Below are positions 9,430 to 20,934 of a stretch of DNA of 64,000 nucleotides, one piece after another. The translations under genes were made by a program, and so were the position numbers. Source of the DNA: Methyloferula stellata AR4. Lineage in GTDB: Bacteria; Pseudomonadota; Alphaproteobacteria; Rhizobiales; Beijerinckiaceae. The number at the start of each line of letters is the position of its first letter. Within the stretch, counting starts at the first letter, position 1. The notes beneath the pieces are model-generated. The model had not been told where the DNA came from and ran no database searches. It saw only the letters and a program-made list of their open reading frames with translations. Where the stretch lies: positions 1,132,001-1,196,000 of the forward strand of contig NZ_ARWA01000001.1 in NCBI RefSeq assembly GCF_000385335.1, read 5' to 3'.

Positions 9430-10986
9430 GTGCTGTCACGGCATTTCAGGGCGCGTCTTGACGTGGACGAGTTAGACCTCTTGGCTCTGCGATCGTTTTT
9501 CCACCCTCTTCGCGGCACGGGTTTGCGACCGCTGGCGCCACTTGCCGCGCTGGCGGCAGTGTCGCTTTGCGCTTGCACAGTCGGCCCGGATTATATCCGT
9601 CCTCCGGCGCCGCCGTCGGCGGAATTCAAAGAGGCGAAGAAGGGCTGGAAGATCGCGACGCCGGCGGATGAATTCGATCGCGGCCCGTGGTGGTCCGTCT
9701 ATAACGATCCGCAACTTTCGTCGCTCCTGAGCCAGGTCGAGATCTCGAATCAGACGGTCGTGGCCGCTGCCGCCAGCTACGAACAGGCGCGCGCGATCAT
9801 CCGGGAGACGCAGGCCGGCTATTTTCCGACGGTGACGAATGGCTGGAGTGGCACAGGAACTTATTCGTCCGCCGGGACGAGTTCGACCTCGACCACCGTC
9901 CTCAACCGCTCGAGCGTTCTCTACAATCCCGTCGCGAATATGACCTGGAATATCGATGTCTGGGGCAAGATCCGCCGCCAGGTCGAGAGCAATGCCGCGG
10001 CCACCCAGGTCAGCGCCGCCGATCTGCAGAATGCCAAGCTCTCCGCGCAGGCGACATTGGCGACCGCCTATTTCAATCTGAGGGCGAGCGATTCCCTCGA
10101 GAAGCTGCTCGCCGATACGGTCGTCGAATTTAAGAAGACGCTCGAGATCACCCGCAATCAATATAAGAGCGGCGTGGTTTCGCAGGCCGACGTGATCACC
10201 GCCGAGACGCAGGTGCTGACGACGGAGGCGCAGCTGATCAATGTCGGCGTCGCGCGTGCGCAGTTCGAGCATGCCATAGCGGTTCTTATCGGCAGGCCGC
10301 CGTCCGACTTGTCTTTAAGGAAGGGGCTTCTGGCGCGAAGGATTCCGACTATTCCCGTGACCGTGCCTTCCGCTTTGCTGGAACGGCGACCAGACATCGC
10401 CGCGGCCGAAAGGCTTGTCCAGGAGCAGAATGCTCTGATCGGCGTTGCGGTCGCGGCCTTCTATCCGACGGTCAACCTGACCGGCATGTTCGGATTTGCC
10501 GGCGGAACACCTTTGCCGATCTCGGCCGCAAACGAAGTCTGGTCGCTGGCGGGTACCCTGACCCAGACAATCTTCGACGGCGGTTTGCTCAGCGCTCAGC
10601 TTGCCTCGGCCAAGGCGGTCTATGAACAAAGCGTTGCAAGCTATAGGCAAACAACCCTAACGGCTTTTCAGCAAGTCGAGGACGAACTTGCCGCGATTCG
10701 GATTTTGACGCTGGAAGCGGCCAAGCAGGATCAGGCCGTCAGGGCGGCGCGCCAGGCCGTGGAGATTAATTTGAATCAATACAAGGCAGGCACCATCTCT
10801 TTCACGACGGTCGTCCAGGCCGAGGCAATATTGCTCTCGGACGAAGAAACTGCGCTGACCATCCGGCAGGAGCTCTTTATCGCGAGCGTCGCCTTGATCG
10901 AGGCGCTCGGAGGCGGGTGGGATGCCTCGCTTTTGCCCGATCTTGAAGGCCTCTCCAAGGTGCCGACGATTACCCCGCCGCTTTGA
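9430..10986 (+). CDS. RND efflux outer-membrane lipoprotein (NodT/OprM-like)
   Basis: Outer-membrane channel of a tripartite efflux pump. A GTG at 9430 is chosen because AAGGAGGA (9413-9420) sits 9 bp before it; upstream in-frame codons lack a ribosome site. This gives 518 residues with an N-terminal hydrophobic stretch and a lipobox LCAC, then TVGPDYIRPPAP, the hallmark opening of the family. Two repeated OEP domains follow, with LLERRPDIAAAERL marking the family at about residue 320. It heads the efflux run: the adaptor and two pump genes follow in the same direction after a 243-bp gap. Confidence 0.93.
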   Translation: MLSRHFRARLDVDELDLLALRSFFHPLRGTGLRPLAPLAALAAVSLCACTVGPDYIRPPAPPSAEFKEAKKGWKIATPADEFDRGPWWSVYNDPQLSSLLSQVEISNQTVVAAAASYEQARAIIRETQAGYFPTVTNGWSGTGTYSSAGTSSTSTTVLNRSSVLYNPVANMTWNIDVWGKIRRQVESNAAATQVSAADLQNAKLSAQATLATAYFNLRASDSLEKLLADTVVEFKKTLEITRNQYKSGVVSQADVITAETQVLTTEAQLINVGVARAQFEHAIAVLIGRPPSDLSLRKGLLARRIPTIPVTVPSALLERRPDIAAAERLVQEQNALIGVAVAAFYPTVNLTGMFGFAGGTPLPISAANEVWSLAGTLTQTIFDGGLLSAQLASAKAVYEQSVASYRQTTLTAFQQVEDELAAIRILTLEAAKQDQAVRAARQAVEINLNQYKAGTISFTTVVQAEAILLSDEETALTIRQELFIASVALIEALGGGWDASLLPDLEGLSKVPTITPPL

Positions 10987-11229
10987 TGTATAAATTCGCA
11001 CGCTGGAGGGTTTTGAAACTCACTAAGAAGTAATTTGCGTTTTAATCTTGAAAGTAGATTTTCGATACAGGCTTTCGTGAAAGCGGCAGGCTAGGCCGCC
11101 GAAGGAACGGCGAGCGGGTGGAACAGCGGCGTGCTGCGTATAATAACGGGTAATAGTTACTTGTCTTAACCGTTGCTTGTGAGCGGTGGCTTCTCTGCCG
11201 GCACGGTTGCATCGCTCGGACAAGACCGG

Positions 11230-12573
11230 ATGGATGAAAAAAAGATGGATGAAAAAGTCGGCAAGACTTATCAGCCGAAAGTACCCGCGGAGCCGCAAGC
11301 GCCGCAGGGCCGCCCCTATGCGCCGCCGCCTGTAAAACCGTCGCCGGTGAAAAGGAAACGGTCGCCCGTCGGCTTTGTGCTTGGCCTTATCATCCTTGCC
11401 GGTCTTGGTTATGCCGTCTATCGCGTGGCCGCCCCAAGTCCTCAGCCCACGCCGGCACATGGCAATCGGGGCGCCGCTGCCGGCGCGCCGCAGTCCGTCG
11501 GCGTCGCAACGATCGCCAAGGGCGACATCCGGATTATCTTCAATGGACTCGGAACGGTCACGCCGCTTGCGACTGTGACGGTCAGAACCCAGATCAACGG
11601 GCAATTGACCGAAGTCGCCTTCACCGAAGGCCAAAGAGTCAATAAGGGGGATTTTCTCGCCCAGATCGACCCGCGGCCCTATCAATTGGCCGAACAGCAG
11701 GCCGAGGGACAATTGGCGCATGACCAAGGTCTCCTCGACCAGGCCCGGACCGATCTCACCCGCTATCAGACGCTAGTCCAGCAGAATTCGATCGCCCGCC
11801 AGCAGGCCGAGGACCAAGCCTTCATCGTGAAACAAAACGAAGGCTCGGTGATCTCCGACCAGGCGCAGATCGCCACACAGAAGTTGAACCTCGTCTACTG
11901 CCACATCGTCTCGCCGGTGACCGGACGGGTCGGTCTGCGACTCGTCGATGCCGGCAATTACGTTCAGACGAGCGATACGACCGGCCTTGCCGTTCTCACG
12001 CAACTGCAGCCTATTTCCGTCATTTTCTCACTCGCGGAAGACGATATTCCGGAGATCGTCGCGCAGATGAAAGGCAGCACCGAACTCAGCGCGCGGGCCT
12101 TCGACCGGGCCAATGTCAAGGAGCTCGCCACAGGAAAGATCTCGACGATCGACAATCAGATCGACACGACAACGGGAATGGTAAAATTCCGCGCCGAATT
12201 TCCAAACACCGACGAGGCTCTCTTTCCGAACCAATTCGTCAATGTGCGCGTCCTGGTCAAGACGCTGCACGACGTCGTCACGGCGCCCTCCGCCGCGATC
12301 CAGCAAGGCGCGCCGGGCAGCTATGTCTATATTGTCAATCAGGACAATACGGTTTCGGTTCGACCGGTGAAGGTCGGCGCGACCGATAAGGGAATGGTCG
12401 AGATCGATTCAGGTTTGAACCCTGGCGACCGCGTCGTCATCGATGGAACCGACCGGCTCGCCGACGGCACCCATGTGACGATTCCCGCCGATGGACCGGA
12501 CAAGGCAGCGCCGGCGGCTCCTGCGGCTCCGAAGACTCCAGGCAATGGCTCGCATCGACGAAACGCCCAATGA
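11230..12573 (+). CDS. mdtA: RND efflux periplasmic adaptor (MdtA-like)
   Basis: Membrane-fusion protein, 447 residues from the ATG at 11230; in-frame TTG/GTG codons upstream and an ATG at 11245 are alternatives, and none has a strong ribosome site. A Pro-rich cytoplasmic tail is followed by one transmembrane anchor (FVLGLIILAGLGYAVYRV). The lipoyl-type half-motif VRTQINGQLTEVAFTEGQRVNKGDFLAQIDPRPY is split by an alpha-hairpin, with a beta-barrel after it. The sequence is close to MdtA, the adaptor for heteromeric MdtBC pumps, which agrees with the two pump genes downstream. The C-terminus is an Ala/Pro-rich tail. Confidence 0.9.
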   Translation: MDEKKMDEKVGKTYQPKVPAEPQAPQGRPYAPPPVKPSPVKRKRSPVGFVLGLIILAGLGYAVYRVAAPSPQPTPAHGNRGAAAGAPQSVGVATIAKGDIRIIFNGLGTVTPLATVTVRTQINGQLTEVAFTEGQRVNKGDFLAQIDPRPYQLAEQQAEGQLAHDQGLLDQARTDLTRYQTLVQQNSIARQQAEDQAFIVKQNEGSVISDQAQIATQKLNLVYCHIVSPVTGRVGLRLVDAGNYVQTSDTTGLAVLTQLQPISVIFSLAEDDIPEIVAQMKGSTELSARAFDRANVKELATGKISTIDNQIDTTTGMVKFRAEFPNTDEALFPNQFVNVRVLVKTLHDVVTAPSAAIQQGAPGSYVYIVNQDNTVSVRPVKVGATDKGMVEIDSGLNPGDRVVIDGTDRLADGTHVTIPADGPDKAAPAAPAAPKTPGNGSHRRNAQ

Positions 12574-12600
12574 GGCGGGAACCCGAACTGAGGCGGCTGC

Positions 12601-15600
12601 ATGAATCCGTCTGAGATCTTTATCCTTCGTCCGGTCGCGACATCGCTTTTGATGATCGCGATCCTGCTTGCCGGTGCCTTCGCTTATAAATTTCTGCCGC
12701 TCTCGGCTTTGCCGGAAGTGGATTATCCGACCATTCAGGTTCAGACCTTTTATCCCGGCGCCAGTCCGGAGGTCATGACCTCATCCGTGACGGCGCCCTT
12801 GGAACGCCAGCTCGGCGAAATGCCGGGCCTCAATCAAATGACCTCGGCCAGTTCGGCCGGCGCTTCCGTCATCACGCTCCAATTCAGCCTCAATCTCAGC
12901 CTCGATGTCGCCGAGCAGGAGGTGCAGGCCGCGATCAATGCGGGCAATAATCTTCTGCCGAGCGATCTGCCGACGCCGCCGATCTATGCCAAGGTCAATC
13001 CGGCCGATGCGCCGATCATGGCGCTCGCAATCACCTCCAAGACCCTGCCGCTGATCACGCTTGAAGATCTGGCTGAAACGCGCATCGCGCAGAAGATTTC
13101 GCAGCAGCCGGGCGTGGGACTGGTGAGCATCAGCGGCGGCAACCGGCCGGCCATCCGCATCCAGTTCAATCCGCGCGCTCTCGCCGCCTATGGCCTGAAC
13201 ATCGACGATGTCCGCACGACGATCGGCAATGTCAATGTGAATACGCCCAAGGGCAATTTCGACGGCGCGACGCAGTCCTCGACGATCAATGCCAACGACC
13301 AGATCACTTCGGCCGAGCAATTTGACAAGGTCATCATCGCCTATCGCAACGGCAATCCGGTGCGCCTGTCGGATGTGGCGACCACGATCCACGGACCGGA
13401 AAACACCAAGATCGCCGCTTGGGCGAATAAGACGCCGGCCATCATCCTCAATGTTCAGCGCCAGCCCGGCGCCAATGTCATCCAGGTCGTGGACGGGATC
13501 AAGAAACTGCTCCCGCAGATCGAGGCGAGCCTGCCGGCGGCGGTCGAGATCGAGGTCCTGAGCGACCGGACGAATACGATCCGGGCCTCCGTCGAGGACG
13601 TCGAATTCGAGCTTGGCCTCGCGATCGCGCTCGTCGTTCTCGTCATCTTCATTTTCCTGCGTAATTTGCCGGCGACGATCATCCCGAGCCTGTCGGTGCC
13701 GCTGTCTTTGGTTGGCACGCTGATCGTGATGTTTCTGATGGGCTTCAGTCTCGACAATCTGTCGCTGATGGCCTTGACCATATCGACGGGCTTCGTCGTC
13801 GACGACGCCATCGTCATGATCGAGAACATTGCCCGTTATGTCGAGGAGGGCGAAGAGCCGCTGCAGGCGGCGCTGCGCGGTTCGGCGCAGATCGGCTTTA
13901 CGATCATATCGCTGACCGTTTCGCTCATCGCGGTGCTGATCCCCTTGCTCTTCATGGGCGATGTCGTCGGGCGTCTCTTCCATGAATTCGCAATCACGCT
14001 CGCCGCGACGATCGTGATCTCGGCCATCGTGTCGCTCACGCTCGTGCCCATGCTCTGCGCCAAGCTGCTTCATCATCGGCCGGAATCCGAGCGCAACCGG
14101 CTCGACCTTGCCGCGGATCATGCGTTCAACTGGATCATCCGCCAATATGGGCGGGCGTTGACCGTGGTGCTGGAGCATCAGCCGTTGACGCTTTTGATCG
14201 CGATTGCGACGCTTGTCGTCACCGTCTTGCTTTATATCGTCATCCCGAAGGGCTTTTTCCCGGTGCAGGACACCGGCATGATTCAGGCGATCTCACAAGC
14301 CAATGAAAGCATTTCCTATGCGGCCATGGCGGACAAGCAGCGTGCGCTTGCCGATGTGATCCTCAAGGACCCGGACGTCGAAAGCTTGAGTTCGTTCATC
14401 GGCGTCGATGGCACCAATATGACGCTGAACAGCGGCCGGTTCCTCATCAGCCTCAAGCCGCGCGACGCCCGGCTGCATACGGTCAGCGAGGTCGTCCGGC
14501 GGCTGCAGAAGGAAACCGCCGACGTCAAAGACATTCACCTCTTCATGCAGCCCGTGCAGGATCTGACGATCGATTCGAACATCAGCCGGGCGCAGTATCA
14601 TTTCGTCCTTGAAAATGCGAACGGCAGCGAAATGCAGAGCTGGGTGCCGAAGCTCGTTCAGAAACTTCAGACCTTGCCCCAACTCACCAATGTCGCAAGC
14701 GACATGGCAAGCCAGGGACGAGCGATCGACTTGGTGATCGATCGTCAGACCGCGAGCCGTTTCGGCATCACGCCTGCGACCGTCGACAATATTCTCTACG
14801 ATGCCTTCGGCCAGCGTATCGTTTCGACGATCTACACCCAGTCCAATCAGTATCGCGTGATCATGGAAGTGACGCCCGATCTGCAGCACGCGCTCGAATC
14901 GCTCAATACATTCTATCTGCCGTCCTCGTCGTCGACGACGAACGGACAGGTGCCGCTATCGGCGATCGTGCATGTCGAACAACGCTCGGGCCCGTTGCTG
15001 ATTACGCATTTCGGGCAGTTCCCGGCGACCAATATTTCCTTCGATGTCGCGCCGGACGCTTCTCTCGGTTCCGCGGTGGCGGCCATTCAACAGGCTGAAA
15101 AAGACATAGGCCTGCCGGATAGTTTCGTCTCATTGATGCAGGGCAGCGCGGCTGCCTTCAGCGCTTCGCTCAGCAATGAAGTCATGCTGATCGTCGCTGC
15201 GATCGTGACGATGTATATTATCCTCGGGGTTCTCTACGAGAGCTTCATTCATCCGATCACGATCCTGTCCACTCTGCCTTCGGCCGGCGTCGGCGCGCTC
15301 CTGTCCCTGATGCTCGCCGGTGAAGAGCTCGACGTGATCGCGATCATCGGCATTATTTTGCTGATCGGCATCGTCAAGAAAAACGCGATCATGATGATCG
15401 ATTTCGCGCTTGATGCCGAACGCAACGACGGCCTCGCGCCGCGTGACGCGATCTATCAGGCCTGCCTGTTACGTTTCCGCCCGATCCTGATGACGACCAT
15501 GGCGGCGATTCTCGGCGCGCTGCCCTTGATGCTCGGCACCGGCACGGGCTCGGAGCTGCGGCACCCTCTTGGCGTCGCCATTGTCGGCGGCCTTGCCTTC

Positions 15601-15723
15601 AGCCAGGTCCTTACTCTGTTCTCGACGCCGGTCATCTATCTTTACTTCGATCGCCTTGCGCAACGGCTGTCGCGCGGGTCGCGCCCGTCTGGTCCACTGC
15701 CTGTGCCGGAACCGGGCGAATGA
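12601..15723 (+). CDS. mdtB: RND efflux pump subunit, MdtB-like
   Basis: 1040 residues, the usual length for a hydrophobe/amphiphile RND permease. It opens [19 protein letters not shown], has the twelve-helix layout with two large periplasmic loops, and the helix-4 motif with paired acidic residues ([16 protein letters not shown]) needed for proton relay. [23 protein letters not shown] is the typical MdtB/MdtC opening. The stop overlaps the start of the next gene by four bases (ATGA), so the two subunits should be made together. In Enterobacteria MdtB and MdtC form a mixed trimer exporting bile salts, novobiocin and similar compounds; the substrates here are unknown. Confidence 0.93.
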   Translation: MNPSEIFILRPVATSLLMIAILLAGAFAYKFLPLSALPEVDYPTIQVQTFYPGASPEVMTSSVTAPLERQLGEMPGLNQMTSASSAGASVITLQFSLNLSLDVAEQEVQAAINAGNNLLPSDLPTPPIYAKVNPADAPIMALAITSKTLPLITLEDLAETRIAQKISQQPGVGLVSISGGNRPAIRIQFNPRALAAYGLNIDDVRTTIGNVNVNTPKGNFDGATQSSTINANDQITSAEQFDKVIIAYRNGNPVRLSDVATTIHGPENTKIAAWANKTPAIILNVQRQPGANVIQVVDGIKKLLPQIEASLPAAVEIEVLSDRTNTIRASVEDVEFELGLAIALVVLVIFIFLRNLPATIIPSLSVPLSLVGTLIVMFLMGFSLDNLSLMALTISTGFVVDDAIVMIENIARYVEEGEEPLQAALRGSAQIGFTIISLTVSLIAVLIPLLFMGDVVGRLFHEFAITLAATIVISAIVSLTLVPMLCAKLLHHRPESERNRLDLAADHAFNWIIRQYGRALTVVLEHQPLTLLIAIATLVVTVLLYIVIPKGFFPVQDTGMIQAISQANESISYAAMADKQRALADVILKDPDVESLSSFIGVDGTNMTLNSGRFLISLKPRDARLHTVSEVVRRLQKETADVKDIHLFMQPVQDLTIDSNISRAQYHFVLENANGSEMQSWVPKLVQKLQTLPQLTNVASDMASQGRAIDLVIDRQTASRFGITPATVDNILYDAFGQRIVSTIYTQSNQYRVIMEVTPDLQHALESLNTFYLPSSSSTTNGQVPLSAIVHVEQRSGPLLITHFGQFPATNISFDVAPDASLGSAVAAIQQAEKDIGLPDSFVSLMQGSAAAFSASLSNEVMLIVAAIVTMYIILGVLYESFIHPITILSTLPSAGVGALLSLMLAGEELDVIAIIGIILLIGIVKKNAIMMIDFALDAERNDGLAPRDAIYQACLLRFRPILMTTMAAILGALPLMLGTGTGSELRHPLGVAIVGGLAFSQVLTLFSTPVIYLYFDRLAQRLSRGSRPSGPLPVPEPGE

Positions 15724-18700
15724 ACCTTTCGGCACCTTTCATCGCACGGCCCGTCGCCACGACCCTGATCACGATCGGGATCGCGATTGCCGGCACTTTG
15801 GCCTTCTTGAAACTGCCGGTCTCGCCTTTGCCGCAGGTGGATTTTCCGGCGATTTCCGTGCAGGCCTCACTACCGGGTGCGAGCCCCGATACGGTCGCGA
15901 CGAGCGTTGCGAGCCCGCTCGAGCGGCGGCTCGGCCAGATCGCCGATGTGACCGAGATGTCGTCTACGAGCGGTCTCGGCCAGACCCGGATCAATTTGCA
16001 ATTCGGCCTCAGTCGCGACATTGACGGCGCCGCGCGTGACGTGCAGGCGGCGATCAATGCGGCGCGGGCCGACTTGCCGGCGGCTTTGAAAACCAATCCG
16101 ACCTACCGCAAGATCAATCCGGCCGACGCGCCGATCCTGATCCTGGCCCTGACCTCCAAAACCTTGACGCGCGGCCAGATCTACGACGCGGCCGCCAATG
16201 TCATGCAGCAGCGGCTGTCGCAGCTCGACGGCATCGGGCAGGTGCTCATCGGCGGCGCGGCATTGCCGGCGGTGCGCGTCGAATTGAACCCGACGGCGCT
16301 TTTCAAATATGGCGTAGGGCTTGAAGATGTCCGCGCGGCATTGGCGTCGGCGAATGCGAACAGCCCGAAAGGGGCGATCGAGGATTCAGGCTTCCATTAT
16401 CAGATCTACACGAACGACCAGGCGACACATGCCGCGGATTATCAGCCGCTGATCGTCGGCTATCGCAATGGCAATGCGATCCATCTGTCCGACCTCGGCG
16501 AGATCGTCGATTCGGTCGAAGATCTCCGCAACGAGGGACTAGCTAATGGGCAGCCCTCGGTTCTGGTCGTTTTGTTCCGGCAGCCGGGCGCCAATATCAT
16601 CGAGACCGTCGATAAGATCAAATCCGTGCTGCCTGCATTGCAGGCCGCCATGCCAAGCGACGTTCAGGTCACCTTCGCCTCCGACCGCAGTCTGACCATC
16701 CGTGCGTCGCTGGCCGATACCGAGCGCACTTTGGTGATCGCCGTCTTGCTGGTGACTTTCATCGTCTTTCTGTTTCTCGGCAATGCCCGTGCGGCGATCA
16801 TCCCGGCCGTCGCGGTGCCGGTCTCGATCATCGGCACATTCGGCGCGATGTATCTTTTGGGCTATAGCCTGGACAATCTCTCCTTGATGGCGCTGACCAT
16901 CGCGACGGGCTTCGTGGTCGATGACGCGATTGTCGTTTTGGAAAATATCTCGCGCTATATCGAGGCCGGAATCCCGCGCTATGAGGCGGCGCTTCGCGGT
17001 GCGCGCGAAGTCGGGTTTACCGTGCTTTCGATCAGCATTTCGCTCATCGCGGTCTTCACGCCGATCTTGCTGATGGGCGGTCTGCTCGGGCGTCTGTTCC
17101 GCGAATTCGCCGTGACTTTGTCGATGGCGATCCTCGTGTCGCTACTGATATCTTTGACGACGACACCGATGCTCTGCTCGTTGCTGCTCAAGCCGCGCGA
17201 CCGAAACCGGCCGGAGCGCCGAAACCCCTTTCGCTTCGTGCTGCTTGGCTATGAAAGGAGTCTTGCCTGGGCGCTCGATCATCGCGCCTTCATCATGCTG
17301 ATGCTGGCCGGCGCGATGGTGTCGACCGTCTATCTCTTCATCACCATACCGAAGGGCTTTTTTCCGCAGCAGGACACGGGCCGGCTTGTCGGTTCGATCC
17401 AGGCCGACCAGAGCATATCCTTCCAATCCATGCAGAAGAAAATGGCGCAACTGATGTCGATCGTTCAGGCCGACCGTGCGGTGCAAAGCGTCGTCGGTTT
17501 TACCGGCGCCGGCAGCGGCGGCGGCCGCTCGGGCGTCAATACGGCTTCGGTCTATATCGCGCTCAAGCCTTTATCGGAACGCAAGAGCACGGCGGATGAG
17601 ATTGTCGGGCGCCTGCGTCATCAATTGGCGGCGATCCCCGGCGCGCGGCTCTATCTTCAATCCGTGCAGGACATCAATGTCGGCGCCAGGCAGGGCAATG
17701 CGCAATTTCAATATACGTTGCAAGGCGACAGCACGGAGGAGCTTTACACTTGGGGGCCGAAACTGCTGGAGGCGCTGCAGAAGAGCAAGATCCTGACCGA
17801 TGTCAGTTCGGACCAGCAGCAAAAGGGGCTTGAGACCGAGGTGACTATCGATCGCGACATGGCCTCGCGGCTGGGCATCACGCCGAGCCAGATCGACAAC
17901 ACGCTTTATGACGCGTTCGGCCAAAGACAGGTCTCGACGATCTATAGCGCCGTCAACCAATATCACGTGATCATGGAAGTCGCGCCGCGCTATTGGCAGA
18001 GCCCGGAAACGCTGAAGGAGATTTATATCTCGACGGCCGGCGGCAATCCGGCTGGCTCGCAGACGAGCGCCCTCCCGTCCGGAACGGTCGCCACGACCGC
18101 GGCGCCGACGGGCTCCGGCGCGCCCGCACCAACCATAACGCCAAGTCCCTCATCCTCGACGGCAACGACCATCAATACGGCCCGCAATGCCGCGACCAAC
18201 GCGCTCGCCAATACGGGTAAGGGAAGCGCCTCGGCCGGGGCCGCCGTGAGCACCAATCAGGAAACCATGGTTCCGCTGTCGGCCATCGCGCATTTCGCGC
18301 CGGGCAACACGCCGCTTGGTGTCAACCATCAGGGTCTCTTCGTCGCGACGACGCTCTCCTTCAACGTAGCGCCCGGCGCCTCGCTGAGCGATGCGTCTGC
18401 GGAGATCCAAAGGGTGGTCGATGAGATCCGCATGCCGGCCTCGATCCATGGCAGTTTGCAGGGCACAGCGCAGATGTTCGAACAATCGCTGTCGAACGAG
18501 CCGCTTCTGATCGCGGCGGCATTGGCGGCGGTCTATATCGTTCTCGGCATTCTCTACGAGAGCTATATTCATCCGATCACGATCCTGTCCACGCTGCCGT
18601 CTGCTGGCGTCGGCGCGCTTTTGGCCTTGATGGCGTTCAAGACCGATTTCAGCATCATCGCGCTGATCGGCGTCATTCTCCTGATCGGCATCGTGAAGAA

Positions 18701-19046
18701 AAACGCGATCATGATGATCGATTTCGCCCTGGAAGCACGGCGGCTGCAAGGGATGAATGCGCATGACGCGATCTTCCAGGCCTGTATCTTGCGCTTTCGT
18801 CCGATCATGATGACCACGGCCGCCGCGATCCTCGGCGCGATCCCGCTGGCGCTGAGCTTCGGCGAAGGCGGCGAAATTCGCCGGCCGCTCGGCATATCGA
18901 TCGTCGGTGGCCTGATCCTCAGCCAGATGCTGACGCTCTATACGACGCCCGTGCTCTATCTCCTGCTCGACAATCTGCAGGAATGGTTCAGGCGCGGACG
19001 CCAGCCCTTGGCGCATCCGCCTTTGGCCGCACCGGATGTCGGCTAA
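15720..19046 (+). CDS. mdtC: RND efflux pump subunit, MdtC-like, with long low-complexity insert
   Basis: 1108 residues, about 70 longer than the upstream subunit. The same helix-4 acidic pair is present ([16 protein letters not shown]), along with the second-half family motifs [20 protein letters not shown] and [21 protein letters not shown]. Between about residues 771 and 848 there is an Ala/Thr/Ser/Pro-rich insert within the second periplasmic porter region, where the partner goes straight from [11 protein letters not shown] to VPLSAI. The ATG overlaps the mdtB stop. An inverted-strand hemY gene follows after 90 bp. Confidence 0.92.
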   Translation: MNLSAPFIARPVATTLITIGIAIAGTLAFLKLPVSPLPQVDFPAISVQASLPGASPDTVATSVASPLERRLGQIADVTEMSSTSGLGQTRINLQFGLSRDIDGAARDVQAAINAARADLPAALKTNPTYRKINPADAPILILALTSKTLTRGQIYDAAANVMQQRLSQLDGIGQVLIGGAALPAVRVELNPTALFKYGVGLEDVRAALASANANSPKGAIEDSGFHYQIYTNDQATHAADYQPLIVGYRNGNAIHLSDLGEIVDSVEDLRNEGLANGQPSVLVVLFRQPGANIIETVDKIKSVLPALQAAMPSDVQVTFASDRSLTIRASLADTERTLVIAVLLVTFIVFLFLGNARAAIIPAVAVPVSIIGTFGAMYLLGYSLDNLSLMALTIATGFVVDDAIVVLENISRYIEAGIPRYEAALRGAREVGFTVLSISISLIAVFTPILLMGGLLGRLFREFAVTLSMAILVSLLISLTTTPMLCSLLLKPRDRNRPERRNPFRFVLLGYERSLAWALDHRAFIMLMLAGAMVSTVYLFITIPKGFFPQQDTGRLVGSIQADQSISFQSMQKKMAQLMSIVQADRAVQSVVGFTGAGSGGGRSGVNTASVYIALKPLSERKSTADEIVGRLRHQLAAIPGARLYLQSVQDINVGARQGNAQFQYTLQGDSTEELYTWGPKLLEALQKSKILTDVSSDQQQKGLETEVTIDRDMASRLGITPSQIDNTLYDAFGQRQVSTIYSAVNQYHVIMEVAPRYWQSPETLKEIYISTAGGNPAGSQTSALPSGTVATTAAPTGSGAPAPTITPSPSSSTATTINTARNAATNALANTGKGSASAGAAVSTNQETMVPLSAIAHFAPGNTPLGVNHQGLFVATTLSFNVAPGASLSDASAEIQRVVDEIRMPASIHGSLQGTAQMFEQSLSNEPLLIAAALAAVYIVLGILYESYIHPITILSTLPSAGVGALLALMAFKTDFSIIALIGVILLIGIVKKNAIMMIDFALEARRLQGMNAHDAIFQACILRFRPIMMTTAAAILGAIPLALSFGEGGEIRRPLGISIVGGLILSQMLTLYTTPVLYLLLDNLQEWFRRGRQPLAHPPLAAPDVG

Positions 19047-19136
19047 AGCAACGGGCTTTCAAGCACTCGAAGGGATCGCCGCTCGGCGAGTCTATGTGAT
19101 CCTTCCTGTCCAGGCAGCTTGGCCAGCGGCTTAAGC

Positions 19137-20723
19137 TTATTTCTTCCTGCCGTCCGGAGCGGGGGCCAAAGGCTCTGTCGGATCGATGGCCTCGGGAGAT
19201 CCGGGGTCGTCCGGCAGCGCGGGTTGAGGAAAAATCACCGGTTTCAGATTGGCTTTGCCATCTGCCGGCCGCGCCGGCTCCGCGGTCACCACCTCCGCCG
19301 CGTCGAAGGCGGCCTCGGCCGCGGACGCTTCCGGCGCTTCGATGACAGCCGTCTCGGGCTCCGCATGGCTGAGAGCGAGCGTGGGAGCCGCTCTTTCCGG
19401 CGCTTCATCGACAGGATGCAGCGGAATGGCGAGGCCCGGGCGTTCCGGCGGCCTTTGCCAGACGAAGGCATCGAGCTTGCCGGTGACGGGAGACGCCGGC
19501 TGCCAGCTCCCGGCCGCGACGCCATCGGCCATCCAGACGGCATCGCGCGGCGCGCGTGAGGCCCGTGCCAGCCAGGCGCGCACATCGCCCAGGGCGCCAT
19601 GTTCCCCCTCTTCGAGGTCGGCCATGATGAGACACATGCGCACCGTCGGTTGCTCGCCTTCCGCGATGAGCGGCGCCATCACTTGGCGCGCGATGCGGAA
19701 ATCGCGCGCGGCGAGCGCGGCGCGGGCAACCGCCATCCGGCTTTCGGGCTCTCTCGGCATGATGCGCATCAGCATTTGCGCGCGGGCGAGACGGTCGGCA
19801 TTGGAATCGCCCGGCCGCAGATCGAGATAGACATCGGCGAGATCGGGATGCGGGCTTTTGACCCAAGCCGTCTCGATCAGTTTGGCGGCCTTGCGGATGT
19901 CGCCCTTGCGGCTCAGGAGCCGCGCTGCAAGCGCGACCGCCGGCACCAGCGAGGGCTCGCGACCGGCTGCGAGACGCGACAGCCGCAAGGCTTCGTCCGG
20001 ACTCGTGGCTTCGGCCTCGATCGCAAGCGCGGTTTCCAGAACCGCCTTTTGGCGTTCGCCGGTTTTCCTATCGATGAGTTTCGCAGCTATATTGCTTTCG
20101 AGCGCGGCGAGCGCCTTTTGCCACTCGCCTTGCGCCGCGCGATGATCGAGCACGGCCTTGGCCGACCAGGCGAGCGGCGCGATCTTATGCGCTTCCTGCG
20201 CGAAATGATGCGCGGCTTCAGCATCGCCGCGCCTGTGTGCTTCAATATGCAGGCCCCGCAATCCGAGCAGGCGCGTGGCCGGGTGCTCGACCATGTCGGA
20301 GAAGGCGAGATCGGTGGCGGCGCGGTCGCCCGCGAGCTGCGCGGCCTGCGCCTTCAAGAGCAAGGCCAGAGGTTCGTCAGGCAGATGTTTGGCGGCTTCC
20401 GTCGCGGATTTTCGCGCGAGCCGCACATCGCCGGCGCCCGCCGCGATCATGCCGCGCGAGAGCGCCGCATAGCCTTTGCCGCGCTTTCTCTGCCGCGAGG
20501 CAAAAGCAACGACGGAAGGCAGGCGGAAGATGGTGCGAACGATCGCCCACAAGAGCGAGATTACGATCGCGATCGCGAGGATGATTCCGACGCCGACGCC
20601 AACCGTGGTCTCATAAGACCGGCCTTGCCAGGTCAGCACAATATCGCCTGGCTGGTCGATAAACCAACCAACGACGAGAGCCGCGAGCGCCAGAAGGCAG
20701 AAGAAAATCAGAAGCCGGATCAT
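19137..20723 (-). CDS. hemY: HemY-like membrane protein with TPR repeats
   Basis: 528 residues. Two transmembrane helices lie at residues 3-20 and about 41-65, followed by the HemY_N hallmark (GRSYETTVGVGVGII and RTIFRLPSVVAFASRQRKRGKGYAALSRGMIAAGAGD) and helical TPR-like repeats to about residue 420. The C-terminus is Pro/Ala/Glu-rich. The protein is thought to assist late haem synthesis or its regulation at the inner membrane; it is not the protoporphyrinogen oxidase that shares the name. It lies downstream of the mitofilin-like gene, its usual neighbour, but the hemC/hemD genes that commonly precede the pair are not here. Confidence 0.9.
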   Translation of the reverse strand: MIRLLIFFCLLALAALVVGWFIDQPGDIVLTWQGRSYETTVGVGVGIILAIAIVISLLWAIVRTIFRLPSVVAFASRQRKRGKGYAALSRGMIAAGAGDVRLARKSATEAAKHLPDEPLALLLKAQAAQLAGDRAATDLAFSDMVEHPATRLLGLRGLHIEAHRRGDAEAAHHFAQEAHKIAPLAWSAKAVLDHRAAQGEWQKALAALESNIAAKLIDRKTGERQKAVLETALAIEAEATSPDEALRLSRLAAGREPSLVPAVALAARLLSRKGDIRKAAKLIETAWVKSPHPDLADVYLDLRPGDSNADRLARAQMLMRIMPREPESRMAVARAALAARDFRIARQVMAPLIAEGEQPTVRMCLIMADLEEGEHGALGDVRAWLARASRAPRDAVWMADGVAAGSWQPASPVTGKLDAFVWQRPPERPGLAIPLHPVDEAPERAAPTLALSHAEPETAVIEAPEASAAEAAFDAAEVVTAEPARPADGKANLKPVIFPQPALPDDPGSPEAIDPTEPLAPAPDGRKK

Positions 20724-20887
20724 GTCTTCGGTTTTTGTCCTCTGCCGATTGACCGGTGCCGGGTGGCGCCGGGCGGGCTTTAGTTTGACACATCATCTTA
20801 TCCGAAAAGGCCGAGCCTTTCCGGGATCGTGTTCGGGCTGCATTGGACGCTCAACTTGAATCGTCCAGGCTATATCTCTTTATCGAC

Positions 20888-20932
20888 GCATCGGATTTCC
20901 CCAAAACCGGTTCCCACTTTTGGGTCCGATGC
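20888..20932. repeat. Dispersed hairpin repeat (AAAACCGGTTCCCAC family)
   Basis: GCATCGGA at 20888-20895 pairs with TCCGATGC at 20925-20932, enclosing CCAAAA and TTTTGG arms around ACCGGTTCCCAC. It sits between the mitofilin-like gene and hemY and could act as an intra-operon hairpin. This layout is common in dispersed repeats of Hyphomicrobiales. Confidence 0.75.
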
Positions 20933-20934
20933 TC

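Noticed and set aside
12781-14178. 465-residue open frame on the minus strand opposite the MdtB-like gene
   Set aside because: Composition typical of antisense shadow and no recognisable domain.
19137-20723. HemY as protoporphyrinogen oxidase
   Set aside because: The protein has two membrane helices and TPR repeats and no FAD-binding GxGxxG; it only shares the gene name.
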